A stretch of DNA of 28,281 nucleotides from CAZYME01 sp964648115 (GCA_964648115.1 CAZYME010000032.1:1-28281); one strand, 5' to 3'. Numbered from the stretch's first letter, positions 1-9,117 are shown. A program made the numbers and translations. Notes: a model not told the origin generated them from the sequence alone.

Positions 1-139
1 CCTTCCGGCGTGCTGCGTATTCTACTCATTTGTGACCCCTTGTCAAACACTTTTTCGTATTTATGAGTAACTATTTGGTTTTAATATCTATGCGTGTCAA
101 AATGAAAATGGAGCTTGCTCTAACACTATAGGGAAATCA

Positions 140-1660
140 ATGATGACTGCCACATCAAAGCTCTTTGCACTCATGGGAATTAGCCTATTAAGTTTCACAG
201 GTTTTTTAGACGCAACAATTGTCAGCACCGCCTTACCTAGCATTCAGGCTACATTACACATGACCGTTACTGAACTGCAGTGGGTAATGAATGCCTTTTT
301 TTTAGGTGTTAGTGCCTTTATGGCAAGCATGGGCAGGATTGCCGACATGTATGGTCGCCGAAAGGTATTTTATATTGGAACAATTATTTTTGGTTTGGCA
401 TCTTTTGGCGCAGGCATTGCAACTCAAGCTATTTCGCTAATTTTTTTCAGAGCTATTCAAGGCATTATGGTGGCTATTACCATCCCTGTGGGCATAGCCT
501 TGATTCACACTGTGTTTAATAAAGATGAATCATCCAAAGCGATGGGGGTTTTTGGTGCTATTACTGGAGCTGGATTAGCATTGGGTCCAGTGGTAGGTGG
601 TGCTTTGGTTACTGCTTTTGGTTGGCCATTTGTATTTTTTGTAAATATTCCATTTATTATACTTGGCTTCATGATGTGTTTCTTCACACTAAATGAATCA
701 CACAGCGCAACAGAAATGCGCTTGGATTATTTTGGGATATTGTTTTTAGTATTAACAATAGGTTCTTTTGTCTTTGCAATTGTGGAAGCAAATAACTATG
801 GCTGGGGATCACCTCTTATAAAAGCTAGCTTTATTATATCTGCAGTATCCTTAGTATTATTATTTATTAGTGAGGCAAAAGCATCTCACCCTATCATAGC
901 TGGGTCTTTATTTAAAAATGGACCATTTATAGCCTCTATACTATTTACTTTTGTAGGCGGTGGCCTGATGTCTGTGATCTTGTTTATCGATCCGCTTTAT
1001 TTAAGCCTAATTTTAAATAAAACCACATGGATGACGGGCGTACTTCTTTTTATTATGCCTCTTGTTGTGATGGCGTCGTCTCCTATCATTGGTCATTTGA
1101 ATCAAAAATATGGCCCACTACAAATAATGGTATTTGGCGCTCTATTTTATTTTATTGCAGCGATTAGCCAGACTTATTTTACAGTTAATTTAAACTATTT
1201 TTTACTTGTACCTGCTTTTGTAATTTTTGGTTTGGGATGGGCTATTGTTAATCAATCACCTGCTGTGGCAATAGGGCAATCTATTCATGAAGATCACCTG
1301 AGCGTAGCGATGGGAGTTTTATTTAGTTTTTATAATATTGGTGCCGCGGTCATGTTAGCTGTAGGGGTGACTTTATTTCACTCACAAGCCATGCAGAGTT
1401 TGTTACAAGGTTTGTCCGAGAAAAATGTCTTAGTGAATGGGACACAGCAAGATTTATTAGCTCATTTTGTTAGTCAACCAGACGATATGAATCAGGTTAT
1501 CCAGCAATTAAATATTACCCAACCTGGTATTCAAGATACATTCGAGCAAGCGTTTATGGCCGGTATGCACACGATGTATTTGCCATTGATCATGCTTGCA
1601 GTAATGGCTTTTGTAGCTCTTATGTTTGGGATGAAGAAATGTGCTCTTAATGATGGGTAA
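140..1660 (+). CDS. MFS drug/solute exporter, DHA2 (EmrB/QacA) family, 14 TM
   Basis: Inner-membrane proton antiporter of the major facilitator superfamily, expected to export drugs or other small molecules. At 506 aa it has the length of the 14-helix DHA2 group. Visible motifs: LDATIVSTALPSIQ at residues 23-36 (motif D1 with Asp24), GRIADMYGRRKVFYIG at 65-80 (motif A, loop 2-3), RAIQG from Arg104 (motif B, TM4), GAITGAGLALGPVVGG at 139-154 (antiporter motif C, TM5), then GWPFVFFVNIP, typical of DHA2 proteins. Hydrophobic segments run to the C-terminus. Two Met codons stand together at the start; AGGGA lies just upstream. No membrane-fusion partner or TolC-like gene is adjacent, so it probably works alone. 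The gene converges on folA. The substrate cannot be told from sequence. Confidence 0.93.
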   Translation: MMTATSKLFALMGISLLSFTGFLDATIVSTALPSIQATLHMTVTELQWVMNAFFLGVSAFMASMGRIADMYGRRKVFYIGTIIFGLASFGAGIATQAISLIFFRAIQGIMVAITIPVGIALIHTVFNKDESSKAMGVFGAITGAGLALGPVVGGALVTAFGWPFVFFVNIPFIILGFMMCFFTLNESHSATEMRLDYFGILFLVLTIGSFVFAIVEANNYGWGSPLIKASFIISAVSLVLLFISEAKASHPIIAGSLFKNGPFIASILFTFVGGGLMSVILFIDPLYLSLILNKTTWMTGVLLFIMPLVVMASSPIIGHLNQKYGPLQIMVFGALFYFIAAISQTYFTVNLNYFLLVPAFVIFGLGWAIVNQSPAVAIGQSIHEDHLSVAMGVLFSFYNIGAAVMLAVGVTLFHSQAMQSLLQGLSEKNVLVNGTQQDLLAHFVSQPDDMNQVIQQLNITQPGIQDTFEQAFMAGMHTMYLPLIMLAVMAFVALMFGMKKCALNDG

Positions 1661-1721
1661 TCAGTAAAACTATGACGATTAAAGATTGAACCAACATCAG
1701 GATAACGTGGGTCGTTAGTGG

Positions 1722-2210
1722 TTACTTTAATTTCTCGTAACGATAAAAGGTTATGTCATATTGATTTTTTTCATCGTGAGGTCTTTCTACGGCTTCTTTG
1801 CAGTGCCATATTTTTTTATCTAGCTCTGTGAAAAAAACATCGGCATCAAATTGTGCATGTATCAGGGTTAAATATATTCGATTTGCGAGTGGTAGCGCTT
1901 GGGCATATACATTAGCACCGCCAATTACCATTACCTCTGGTGCTGCTTTTGTTAATGCTAACGCTTCATCAAGCGATTTCACAACTGTCACATCATTAAT
2001 TTTTAAAGGATGTTTGCTTAGTACTATGTTTAAACGCCCAGGCAGTGCTTTGCCAATTGACTCATGGGTTTTTCTTCCCATAATAATGGGCTTTCCCAGG
2101 GTTAATGCTTTGAAGTGCTGTAAATCTGCGGGTAGGTGGTAAAGCAGCTTGTTTTCTTTTCCTAGGCCACGGTGTTCGTCGATAGCTGCTATCAGACTAA
2201 TTATGCTCAT
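1722..2210 (-). CDS. folA: Dihydrofolate reductase
   Basis: Cytoplasmic enzyme that reduces dihydrofolate to tetrahydrofolate with NADPH; the target of trimethoprim. It has 162 aa, the usual length of chromosomal type I DHFR. Visible motifs: SLIAAIDEHRGLGKEN at the N-terminus, LPADLQHFK with Asp29 as the catalytic acid (Asp27 in E. coli), GRKTHESIGKALPGRLNIVLS (NADPH site) and VIGGANVYAQALPLANRIYLT. The residue matching E. coli Trp22 appears to be Tyr24 (YHLPADL instead of WNLPADL). The start codon lies inside the end of pdxA (14-bp overlap), so the two are translationally coupled as the last genes of lptD-surA-pdxA-folA. Confidence 0.97.
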   Translation of the reverse strand: MSIISLIAAIDEHRGLGKENKLLYHLPADLQHFKALTLGKPIIMGRKTHESIGKALPGRLNIVLSKHPLKINDVTVVKSLDEALALTKAAPEVMVIGGANVYAQALPLANRIYLTLIHAQFDADVFFTELDKKIWHCKEAVERPHDEKNQYDITFYRYEKLK

Positions 2211-3186
2211 AAAAATTTTCTCGTCTTTTCACCATTGCTGCGGCCATTTCTACAGCGGCGTGTAAACTGCCCGGGTCAGCTAAACCTTTGCCGGCCAACT
2301 CAAGTGCCGTGCCGTGATCAACTGAAGTACGAATAATGGGTAGCCCTAATGTTACATTAACCGCCTTACCAAAACCTGCATATTTTAAAACGGGCAATCC
2401 TTGATCATGGTACATGGCAACGAAGGCATCGCAAGCTTTTGCATTGAATGAGGTAAACATGGTATCAGCTGGCATCGGGCCATGCACATTGATTCCTTGT
2501 TTTTTAAGCTTTGCTAGCGCGGGGGAGATAATATCAATCTCTTCTCGTCCTAAATATCCAGCTTCGCCGGCATGAGGGTTTAACCCAGCAACATAAATTT
2601 GTGGATTATCAATGCCAAAATCAAGCTGAAGGGCTGCGTGTAATTGAGTGATCACTTCATAAATCAAAGCCTGGGTTACAGCACCAGCAACATCTTTTAA
2701 AGGTAAATGTGTAGTTACTAATGCAACTTTCATCACATCACAGGCCAGCATCATAACGACTTGAGCGCTTTGGCAACGCTCTGCAAAAAATTCCGTATGG
2801 CCTGTAAAGACGACCCCAGCCTGATTAATAACCGCTTTGTTGACAGGAGCTGTGATCACCGCAGAAAACTCGCCAGACATACACCGATCTACCGCGATGG
2901 TTAACATTTCCATGACGTAACAGGCATTTTTTGGGTTCAACTTGCCTGCAACAACCTCTGCTTGGCATGGGACAGGTAATACAGTTAAGTGATTAGGCTT
3001 TTTTGTTATAACAACATCCCGCTCATAATCTTCTAAAATGATAGGTTTCCCCAACTGTCTAGCACGCTCTGCCAGCAGCAATTTATCACCCAAGACGACG
3101 ACAGGAAATTCTAACTCGGGCAGGGTCAAACAAAGGTCAGGACCTACCCCAGCTGGTTCTCCACTGCTGACAAGCAGTGGTTTCAT
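2197..3186 (-). CDS. pdxA: 4-hydroxythreonine-4-phosphate dehydrogenase
   Basis: NAD-dependent enzyme of the DXP-dependent pyridoxal phosphate pathway; oxidises 4-phosphohydroxy-L-threonine, giving 3-amino-2-oxopropyl phosphate after decarboxylation. It has 329 aa, matching E. coli PdxA. The three metal-binding histidines are present at the expected spacing: His160 (TTHLPLKDV), His205 (NPHAGEAGYLGREE) and His260 (MYHDQGL). Other family motifs are SSGEPAGVGPDL at the N-terminus, TAPVNKAVI, FTGHTEFFAE and RTSVDHGTALELAGKG. Its start overlaps the surA stop by 4 bp and its end overlaps folA by 14 bp. In E. coli the next genes would be rsmA(ksgA), apaG and apaH; here they are missing. Confidence 0.97.
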   Translation of the reverse strand: MKPLLVSSGEPAGVGPDLCLTLPELEFPVVVLGDKLLLAERARQLGKPIILEDYERDVVITKKPNHLTVLPVPCQAEVVAGKLNPKNACYVMEMLTIAVDRCMSGEFSAVITAPVNKAVINQAGVVFTGHTEFFAERCQSAQVVMMLACDVMKVALVTTHLPLKDVAGAVTQALIYEVITQLHAALQLDFGIDNPQIYVAGLNPHAGEAGYLGREEIDIISPALAKLKKQGINVHGPMPADTMFTSFNAKACDAFVAMYHDQGLPVLKYAGFGKAVNVTLGLPIIRTSVDHGTALELAGKGLADPGSLHAAVEMAAAMVKRRENFYEHN

Positions 3187-4469
3187 GCTAAGGCCTTATC
3201 CAGAATATTAATGTACGCGTCTGTACGTAAATGCTGCTGCCAATTCTGCACAGCTTCGCTAAATTTACGTTGATGTAAAAATTGTCTCACTTGCTGTTGC
3301 TGAAAAGACTTAGAATCATCTACAGTTTTACGTTCTAATACTTCAATCAAATGCCACCCAAAAGGAGACTTCACTGGTTTGCTAACAACGTGCAAAGGTA
3401 GAGCATTCATTGCTTCTGCGAAAGGTGGTACTAATTCATCAGCTGTGACCCATCCCAAATCTCCGCCTTTAACTGCACTGGCAGCATCGAGGGAGTATAG
3501 CTTCGCCATCTTGGCAAAATCCTTACCTGATTTTAATTGCTCATACAAATTGTTAACTTGTTTATTCGCTTCAATGGTGGTCATGTTTACATCTTGCTTT
3601 AGTAAAATATGACGTACGTGCGTTTTAACAACTTGGTGATGTCCATCATTGCCACCAATGGCAACGAGTTTAATAAGTTGAAATCCGTTACCGGTACGTA
3701 TTGGCCCTACCACTTCATCAACCTTCATGTCAGTTACTTTCACAGCAAATACCTCTGGTAACTCTGCCAAATGGCGCTCGCCCAAATCACCACCCTCTAA
3801 TGCATATTCACCGCTGGATTCCGCAATAGCCATACGATTAAAATCGTCACCCTGTTTAATTTTGGTTAATAGAGTAAGGGCTTTTTCTTTTGCTTTATTC
3901 ACTTGTTCTGTAGTTGGTTCTTCGGGTAATGGGATAACTATATTTTGCAGGTGATAGGTTTGTTGGGATTTTTCGTTATGATCAGCAGTCTTGAGGTAAT
4001 CTTCTACTTGTTGTGTTGAAACGACAATATCCTTGCCTACAGCTTTTTGTTGTAGTCGATTCAGCAGCATTTCCTTGCGGATATTTTCTCTATACTCTTC
4101 CCAACCTATGCCTTGTTTAATGATTTCTTCGCGCAATTGTGTCAAAGAGATTTTATTATTTTGAGCAATTTTTGTAATGGCTTCATTCAACTCAGTATTG
4201 TCGATCGTAAGGTCATTGCGTTTTGCTAGTTGCACCTGTAATTCCACATCAATTAGGTGCTGTAACACTTGCTTGCGCAACACGTCTTCAGGGGGCAGCT
4301 GCATATTTTTGGCAGTAATTTGTTTACGTAATGCTTCTACTTGGGCCTCAAGTTCGCTAGAGGTGATAACATTATCATTAATGATAGCAACTACTTTATC
4401 CAAAGGTGCGGCTTCAGCAACAACAAGTGTCGATAGCAATACCAAAAAGATTAATATTCGTTGTAGCAT
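3183..4469 (-). CDS. surA: Periplasmic chaperone / peptidyl-prolyl isomerase SurA
   Basis: Periplasmic chaperone that escorts outer-membrane proteins, including LptD, to the BAM complex. It has 428 aa, the same as E. coli SurA. Residues 1-21 form a signal peptide (cleavage probably near AEA-AP). The N-terminal chaperone domain starts with DKVVAIINDNVITSSEL. Two parvulin domains follow, at roughly 172-270 and 283-381; each has the family motif GGDLG (226-230 and 335-339) and the FAxxM/FNRMA and GFQLIKL / GWHLIEV ends. The start is ATG, just upstream of the signal peptide. It lies between lptD and pdxA on the same strand with an ATGA overlap to pdxA, the classical gammaproteobacterial order. 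Confidence 0.97.
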   Translation of the reverse strand: MLQRILIFLVLLSTLVVAEAAPLDKVVAIINDNVITSSELEAQVEALRKQITAKNMQLPPEDVLRKQVLQHLIDVELQVQLAKRNDLTIDNTELNEAITKIAQNNKISLTQLREEIIKQGIGWEEYRENIRKEMLLNRLQQKAVGKDIVVSTQQVEDYLKTADHNEKSQQTYHLQNIVIPLPEEPTTEQVNKAKEKALTLLTKIKQGDDFNRMAIAESSGEYALEGGDLGERHLAELPEVFAVKVTDMKVDEVVGPIRTGNGFQLIKLVAIGGNDGHHQVVKTHVRHILLKQDVNMTTIEANKQVNNLYEQLKSGKDFAKMAKLYSLDAASAVKGGDLGWVTADELVPPFAEAMNALPLHVVSKPVKSPFGWHLIEVLERKTVDDSKSFQQQQVRQFLHQRKFSEAVQNWQQHLRTDAYINILDKALA

Positions 4470-4557
4470 GCCGTTGTCCTCTCATCTAAAATAATATGGG
4501 ATAAAAAATTGCTTATAAATGCTGCAATTTAGGCCATTTTTCATCCAAATACAAGCC

Positions 4558-7128
4558 TTAAAAGATATTTCGGTAACCTGGCAAATAAGTGCTTATTGTA
4601 CTTGCAGGATCAGTAGAAGCTACGGAGCCTAATCCTTTTAGCAATATTTGGAAATAAACGTTGTTATTATACTGCGGAGCCAGGGTAGTTGGGGATAGAT
4701 TTTTAAATATTCGCCCGCCCATTAGTCGCATTGCCCAGCAACAAGTATCGTATTGCACGCCTAAAAAGCCCATCATGCCATAGCCTTCACTGATATTGTA
4801 GCTATAAGCACCCAAGGTACTCCAGCGCTCACTCATTGGCCACGCATACGCAGCGGTAGCTTGGTTCAACGGTTTATTCTGTAAGTTATTATTCCCTATT
4901 TGTACAAGATTGCCACTAGCAAGATAGGAATAACCAAAGCTAAGAATATGATTTACTTCTGGCTCATAATGAATATTAATATTTCCATTATCCGTGGCAC
5001 GGGCGTACCCATCATATACATAATCACCATTCACCGACCAAGATTGATTTAGATGGTACATAAGACGTGAGGCAACAGGCGACCACCTGGAGACAGGCGA
5101 TAAATAACCCAGCATGAGAGGATTATCAACGCAGATGCCATTTGGCTCGTAACAAAGTTGCACTTGCCTTTCGTCAAAATAGTGGATTTGTCCGACTGCA
5201 AGGCTGATTTTTTCCTGTCCTGTATCATCTGATAATAACCGTGATTTCAGTGCGTAAGAAATCTGGTTTGTATCTCCGATGCGGTCGAAACCTGAGAACC
5301 GATTATCACGGAATAGTTGATCCATATTAAAAATCATATATCCCGAATCATATACTGGGATAGTTGTTTGGTTTCGGAAGGGAACATATAAATAATATAC
5401 ATGGGGTTCTAATGTTTGGGTCATCCCCTTACCCATCCACGCAGTAGAACGCTCAAACGTCAAACCACCATCTATACCATACCGGGGGACAGTGCGATTA
5501 AATCTGTTGCTATTCGATAGATCAGCGTAACGAACGTCGTAATAATTTTCGACCAATTGTAGCGATGGTTTAATATAACCCCACGGTTTTACATAGGGTA
5601 AAGAAAGTGCGGGGTTTAAATGAAAACGAGGCCCCTCCGGTTGATTAAATGTTTGGGTTGACCAATAGTAGTTGCTAGGCCCTTGTGGTTGGTTTAAGTC
5701 TTGGCCTGGCCAATAAAAATTATCAAATTGTCCCAACATATTGAAATTTGCCCCCAGAGGCAAATCATTATAATTACCTCGGGCAAGGAGTTGTGGTAAG
5801 CGCTGATAGGCATCTACAATGGTGGATTGATTAATAGGATGCAAGGTTTGATAACTTTGCACCATTCCACCAAATAACCAATGATCCGTCGTGTAAGTAA
5901 GATCTCCCTGCCGCAATAATTGGTTTTCAGTCATAATTGCCAGGTTGCTACTGAAATCTTGTAGATAGTAATCATCAGAGACCTGTTGATAATTGATGTT
6001 CATATGTAAATTGCTGGTGAACGCTGTATTTTGATGCAATGATGCTGACCATCGATTCGTGGATAGACCGCTCAGACTAGGGTATTGATTCCGGTTGTCT
6101 TTCAAGAATTTATTAAACGCTTTGTCTTGTGGTAAAAAAGTAGCTCCGACGATACCTGTGGAACGATCCGTCAAAAATCTGAAGTCACCACCCAACATTA
6201 GCCCCCTTCGTGTGTATATATGAGGCACAATAGTCGCATCATAATTAGGTGCTAAATTCAAATAATAGGGCAAAGCAAGATCAACACCCCCAATATTAGA
6301 AAAACCATATGTGGGCATTAAAAACCCAGACTTTCGTTTTTTTGATGTGGGGAAACTTAAATAAGGGGTATACAAGAGTGGTAAACCACCAACTCGCAGC
6401 GTAGCATTTCTAGCCACACCTCTCTCAGCAACACTATCAAACGTAATTTTGCTGGCTTCAATTTGCCAAGCCTTATCTTGTGGGGCACAGGTAGTATAAG
6501 TTGCATCACGTAACAAATAATTTTTATCAGCAAAACGCTGGATTAAACTTGCACGTCCCCAAGATGGTAAAACAGCACCGTCGTGATTATTGCGAAAACG
6601 ATACAACACATCTTCAACCAAACCCGATTTATCTTGTGGGTAAAGCGTCGCTTTTCTAGCAATCATTAACCGATCCGGCTCCATAAATCGCACTTCACCG
6701 AGCAGCTCAATTTTTGTTACTTTATTGGTTTTTGCATCACGGTAAATATAAGCAGTTTGCGCATTTACGATTTGCTGGTCCTGACTCACTCCAACATTGC
6801 CTTTAAACAAAGAACGCCCCTCGGCATAAAGAGACGCCTCATCGGCTACAACACGAATTTCTTCATCAGGGAGGGGGGTAATGTCTAATGGTTGGTAAGA
6901 GCCACGGCAAAGTGGAACAGACATATCCTCTTGCCAGCCTAGACATTGCGCAAATTTCGCACGCATTAAACTGGTCAGCGGGACATTGCGAGCCATTACA
7001 CAGGCTTGCACAGGGATCATTACATCCGCTGCATAGGAGGTCGCATAGTAGATGATACCCGTAATTAAACCCAGTGCTGCCAGGCCACTACCTACTAGCG
7101 TGTAATAAGACTTAATTTTCACCGCCAC
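4558..7128 (-). CDS. lptD: LPS-assembly outer-membrane protein LptD
   Basis: Outer-membrane beta-barrel that, with the lipoprotein LptE, inserts lipopolysaccharide into the outer leaflet. It has 856 aa. After an export/anchor segment at residues 10-30 comes an OstA-like jellyroll domain (about 90-215: VVADEASLYAEG, FKGNVGVSQDQQIVNAQ, ARKATLYPQDKSG), then a barrel with many aromatic beta strands. The paired cysteines expected near the C-terminus are Cys796-Cys797 (DTCCWAM), matching Cys724-725 of E. coli. The N-terminal cysteines Cys74 and Cys214 are the likely disulfide partners; Cys43, Cys62 and a CYEPNGIC pair are extra. The last residue is Phe, as usual for BAM substrates. First gene of the minus-strand block and divergent from amgK. 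Confidence 0.96.
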   Translation of the reverse strand: MAVKIKSYYTLVGSGLAALGLITGIIYYATSYAADVMIPVQACVMARNVPLTSLMRAKFAQCLGWQEDMSVPLCRGSYQPLDITPLPDEEIRVVADEASLYAEGRSLFKGNVGVSQDQQIVNAQTAYIYRDAKTNKVTKIELLGEVRFMEPDRLMIARKATLYPQDKSGLVEDVLYRFRNNHDGAVLPSWGRASLIQRFADKNYLLRDATYTTCAPQDKAWQIEASKITFDSVAERGVARNATLRVGGLPLLYTPYLSFPTSKKRKSGFLMPTYGFSNIGGVDLALPYYLNLAPNYDATIVPHIYTRRGLMLGGDFRFLTDRSTGIVGATFLPQDKAFNKFLKDNRNQYPSLSGLSTNRWSASLHQNTAFTSNLHMNINYQQVSDDYYLQDFSSNLAIMTENQLLRQGDLTYTTDHWLFGGMVQSYQTLHPINQSTIVDAYQRLPQLLARGNYNDLPLGANFNMLGQFDNFYWPGQDLNQPQGPSNYYWSTQTFNQPEGPRFHLNPALSLPYVKPWGYIKPSLQLVENYYDVRYADLSNSNRFNRTVPRYGIDGGLTFERSTAWMGKGMTQTLEPHVYYLYVPFRNQTTIPVYDSGYMIFNMDQLFRDNRFSGFDRIGDTNQISYALKSRLLSDDTGQEKISLAVGQIHYFDERQVQLCYEPNGICVDNPLMLGYLSPVSRWSPVASRLMYHLNQSWSVNGDYVYDGYARATDNGNINIHYEPEVNHILSFGYSYLASGNLVQIGNNNLQNKPLNQATAAYAWPMSERWSTLGAYSYNISEGYGMMGFLGVQYDTCCWAMRLMGGRIFKNLSPTTLAPQYNNNVYFQILLKGLGSVASTDPASTISTYLPGYRNIF

Positions 7129-7176
7129 TAAAATACCTTATGATACAGCGTAATTGCTCACCTAATGGGTGTTAAC

Positions 7177-7254
7177 GTAGGTTGGGTCACTGACCCAACA
7201 ATTACGTCTTCTTTTGCATTATTTATGAGTTGTTGGGTCAATGACCCAACCTAC
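7177..7254. repeat. 78-bp inverted repeat (REP/MITE-like)
   Basis: Two 25-bp arms, 7177-7201 and 7230-7254, are reverse complements with a single mismatch, separated by 28 AT-rich bases. Each arm is itself a palindrome around TTGGGTCANTGACCCAA. The outer ends read GTAGG and CCTAC. It lies in the divergent spacer between lptD and amgK, so it sits on or near both promoters. The end-to-end symmetry suggests a small non-autonomous element rather than a simple operator. Confidence 0.85.
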
Positions 7255-7342
7255 ATCCTTAAGTTAACTGCTCAGGCGTTTTCAAAAGATGAGGAATAGT
7301 CTACTCTATTGCGAAAATTCAGGGAAATAAAATTGGAATATC

Positions 7343-8347
7343 ATGCATACACGGCAAAATATACTTCATCAATGGCTCAATAACGTACTGGACGAAAAGC
7401 CTTTTACCCTGCTTCCGTTGGCCGGGGATGCGAGTTTTAGACGTTATTTTCGTTTAGAGAGTGGTGGTTTAACACGTGTGGTAATGGATGCACCTCCTGA
7501 GAAGGAGGCTATTGCTCCTTTTGTTGATGTTGCTAATAAACTTGCGTCTAGAGGTATTCATACACCTGCAATACATGCTGTTGACCCCATCAATGGATTT
7601 ATCCTTTTGGAAGATTTAGGCGATCAACTGTTGCTAAATATTCTATCTCGCGATAATGCAAATACCTTTTATACAGCTGCTATTGCAACACTTTTGCAAT
7701 TACAGCAATGTCCGACAGATACTCCTCCAGAATTGCCCCATTTCGACAAAGCGTTTATGTTAAAAGAAATGTCTTTATTTCGTGAATGGTTTTTACACGC
7801 TTATTTGGGGCTCCAACTCAACCCTAATGAAGAACATGTTTTAGAGGAAACGTTCAACTGGCTTACCACTGAGATTGCCGCGCAACCTCAAGTGTTTATC
7901 CATCGTGACTACCACTCTCGCAATTTAATCGTAGTTGATAACAATAAACCTCATGACATAGGTGTGATTGATTTTCAAGACGCGATGAGGGGACCTTTTA
8001 CCTATGATTTAGTTTCCTTACTAAAAGATTGCTATATACAATGGCCAAGGGAACAAGTTCTTCATTGGCTTACCCACTTTTACCATCAGCTGCCAGTTCA
8101 ACACCATTATTCCTTAGAGGAGTTTACGCGTGCTTTTGATTTATGCGGAATACAACGCCATCTGAAGGTATTAGGGGTTTTTTGCCGGCTGCATTTACGT
8201 GATAACAAACCAAGTTATTTGCGCGATCTTCCTTTAACATTTAATTATCTTAAAGCATGCGCAGAAAGCTATAACGAATTACAACCCTTTTATCGCTTCC
8301 TAGAACAGAAAGTTTGCCTTCCATTTGCAGAAAAAGTGCCATCATGA
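7343..8347 (+). CDS. amgK: N-acetylmuramate/N-acetylglucosamine 1-kinase AmgK
   Basis: Cytoplasmic sugar kinase of the aminoglycoside-phosphotransferase fold. In Pseudomonas it phosphorylates MurNAc (and GlcNAc) at the anomeric carbon, the first step of the recycling route that bypasses de novo UDP-MurNAc synthesis. It has 334 aa. Visible motifs: LPLAGDASFRRYFRL at 24-38 (nucleotide loop), LLEDLGD at 88-94, catalytic loop HRDYHSRN at 187-194 with Asp189 and Asn194, and metal-binding DFQD from Asp210. The ATGA overlap (8344-8347) with murU and the divergent position next to lptD match the Pseudomonas arrangement and support the assignment over a generic phosphotransferase. A GGA lies just ahead of the ATG. 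Confidence 0.92.
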   Translation: MHTRQNILHQWLNNVLDEKPFTLLPLAGDASFRRYFRLESGGLTRVVMDAPPEKEAIAPFVDVANKLASRGIHTPAIHAVDPINGFILLEDLGDQLLLNILSRDNANTFYTAAIATLLQLQQCPTDTPPELPHFDKAFMLKEMSLFREWFLHAYLGLQLNPNEEHVLEETFNWLTTEIAAQPQVFIHRDYHSRNLIVVDNNKPHDIGVIDFQDAMRGPFTYDLVSLLKDCYIQWPREQVLHWLTHFYHQLPVQHHYSLEEFTRAFDLCGIQRHLKVLGVFCRLHLRDNKPSYLRDLPLTFNYLKACAESYNELQPFYRFLEQKVCLPFAEKVPS

Positions 8348-9006
8348 AAGTTGCTATGATATTAGCCGCTGGCAGGGGGGAACGCTTACGTCCTATAACG
8401 GATTCACGGCCTAAAGCTTTGTGTACTGTACATGGTATACCTCTCATTGAATATCACGTGGCAAATCTTGCATTATCAGGATTTGAGCGTTTGGTTATTA
8501 ATCATGCTTATTTAGGCGGGCAAATTCGCCACTATTTAGGCACCGGCGCACGTTGGGGGGTTGAGATTTGTTACTCACCAGAGGCGCCCGGCGGGCTTGA
8601 AACAGGTGGGGGGATCGTTAATGCTTTACCTCTGTTAGGAGATAAACCTTTTTTAACAGTTAATGCGGATATTGTTACAGATTATAATTTTGCATTATTG
8701 AAATTACCGAGTCATAGTCTGGTGCACTTAGTATTAGTTAATAAACCACCCTATTTGCCCCAAGCAGATTTTGGATTGTCTAAAACATCTCAGCTTGAGA
8801 ATACGAACCTGGAATTTACTTTTGCTGGCATTGGATGTTACCACCCTGAGCTCTTCGAGGGTTATAAATTGGGGCGCTATTCGGTTACCCCGATACTGCG
8901 CGAATTAGCTGAAGAAGGGCGTGCTAGTGGTGAAATTTATACGGGGAAATGGCTAGATATTGGTTCACCTGAGCGGTTAGATTGGGCCAATACTGGAAAG
9001 CCTTAG
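8344..9006 (+). CDS. murU: N-acetylmuramate alpha-1-phosphate uridylyltransferase MurU
   Basis: Transfers UMP from UTP to MurNAc-1-phosphate, giving UDP-MurNAc for peptidoglycan synthesis; second step after AmgK. From the ATG at 8344 the protein has 220 aa and begins MKVAMILAAGRGERLRPIT, the nucleotidyltransferase signature, with Lys24 in SRPKAL. GGLETGGGIVNALPLL (83-98) and NADIVTD (107-113, Asp109 a likely metal ligand) follow. An upstream in-frame ATG at 8314 exists, but the signature at the N-terminus and the ATGA overlap with the amgK stop favour 8344. The overall fold is that of sugar-1-phosphate nucleotidyltransferases; the sugar is inferred from the amgK pairing. Confidence 0.92.
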   Translation: MKVAMILAAGRGERLRPITDSRPKALCTVHGIPLIEYHVANLALSGFERLVINHAYLGGQIRHYLGTGARWGVEICYSPEAPGGLETGGGIVNALPLLGDKPFLTVNADIVTDYNFALLKLPSHSLVHLVLVNKPPYLPQADFGLSKTSQLENTNLEFTFAGIGCYHPELFEGYKLGRYSVTPILRELAEEGRASGEIYTGKWLDIGSPERLDWANTGKP

Positions 9007-9035
9007 ATGTAATCCCCATTTCGTGGTTGAAGACT

Positions 9036-9117
9036 GTAACCTGAATGGAGGCGAAGCCGTAATCCGGGGGATTGGTGCACAGAAAACCCGGATTACGCTG
9101 CGCTCCATCGAGGCTAC
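9036..9117. repeat. Degenerate palindromic repeat, copy 1
   Basis: The left arm 9036-9068 and right arm 9087-9117 are imperfect reverse complements, with termini GTA(A/G)CCT and AGGCTAC and inner ends AATCCGGG / CCCGGATT. It lies just after murU and before the end of the convergent 249-aa gene. Related palindromes are seen at 15896-15953 and 23893-23974. The form is that of a non-autonomous palindromic element; it could also act as a bidirectional hairpin at the 3' ends. Confidence 0.75.

Noticed and set aside
1..139. Possible end of a gene or RNA at the left edge
   Set aside because: The first 139 bases show no frame, tRNA-like fold or recognisable RNA; they probably hold only the exporter promoter, with no clear boxes.
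1798..2142. Plus-strand open frame opposite folA
   Set aside because: Fully covered by the well-supported folA on the other strand; no ribosome site or family motif.
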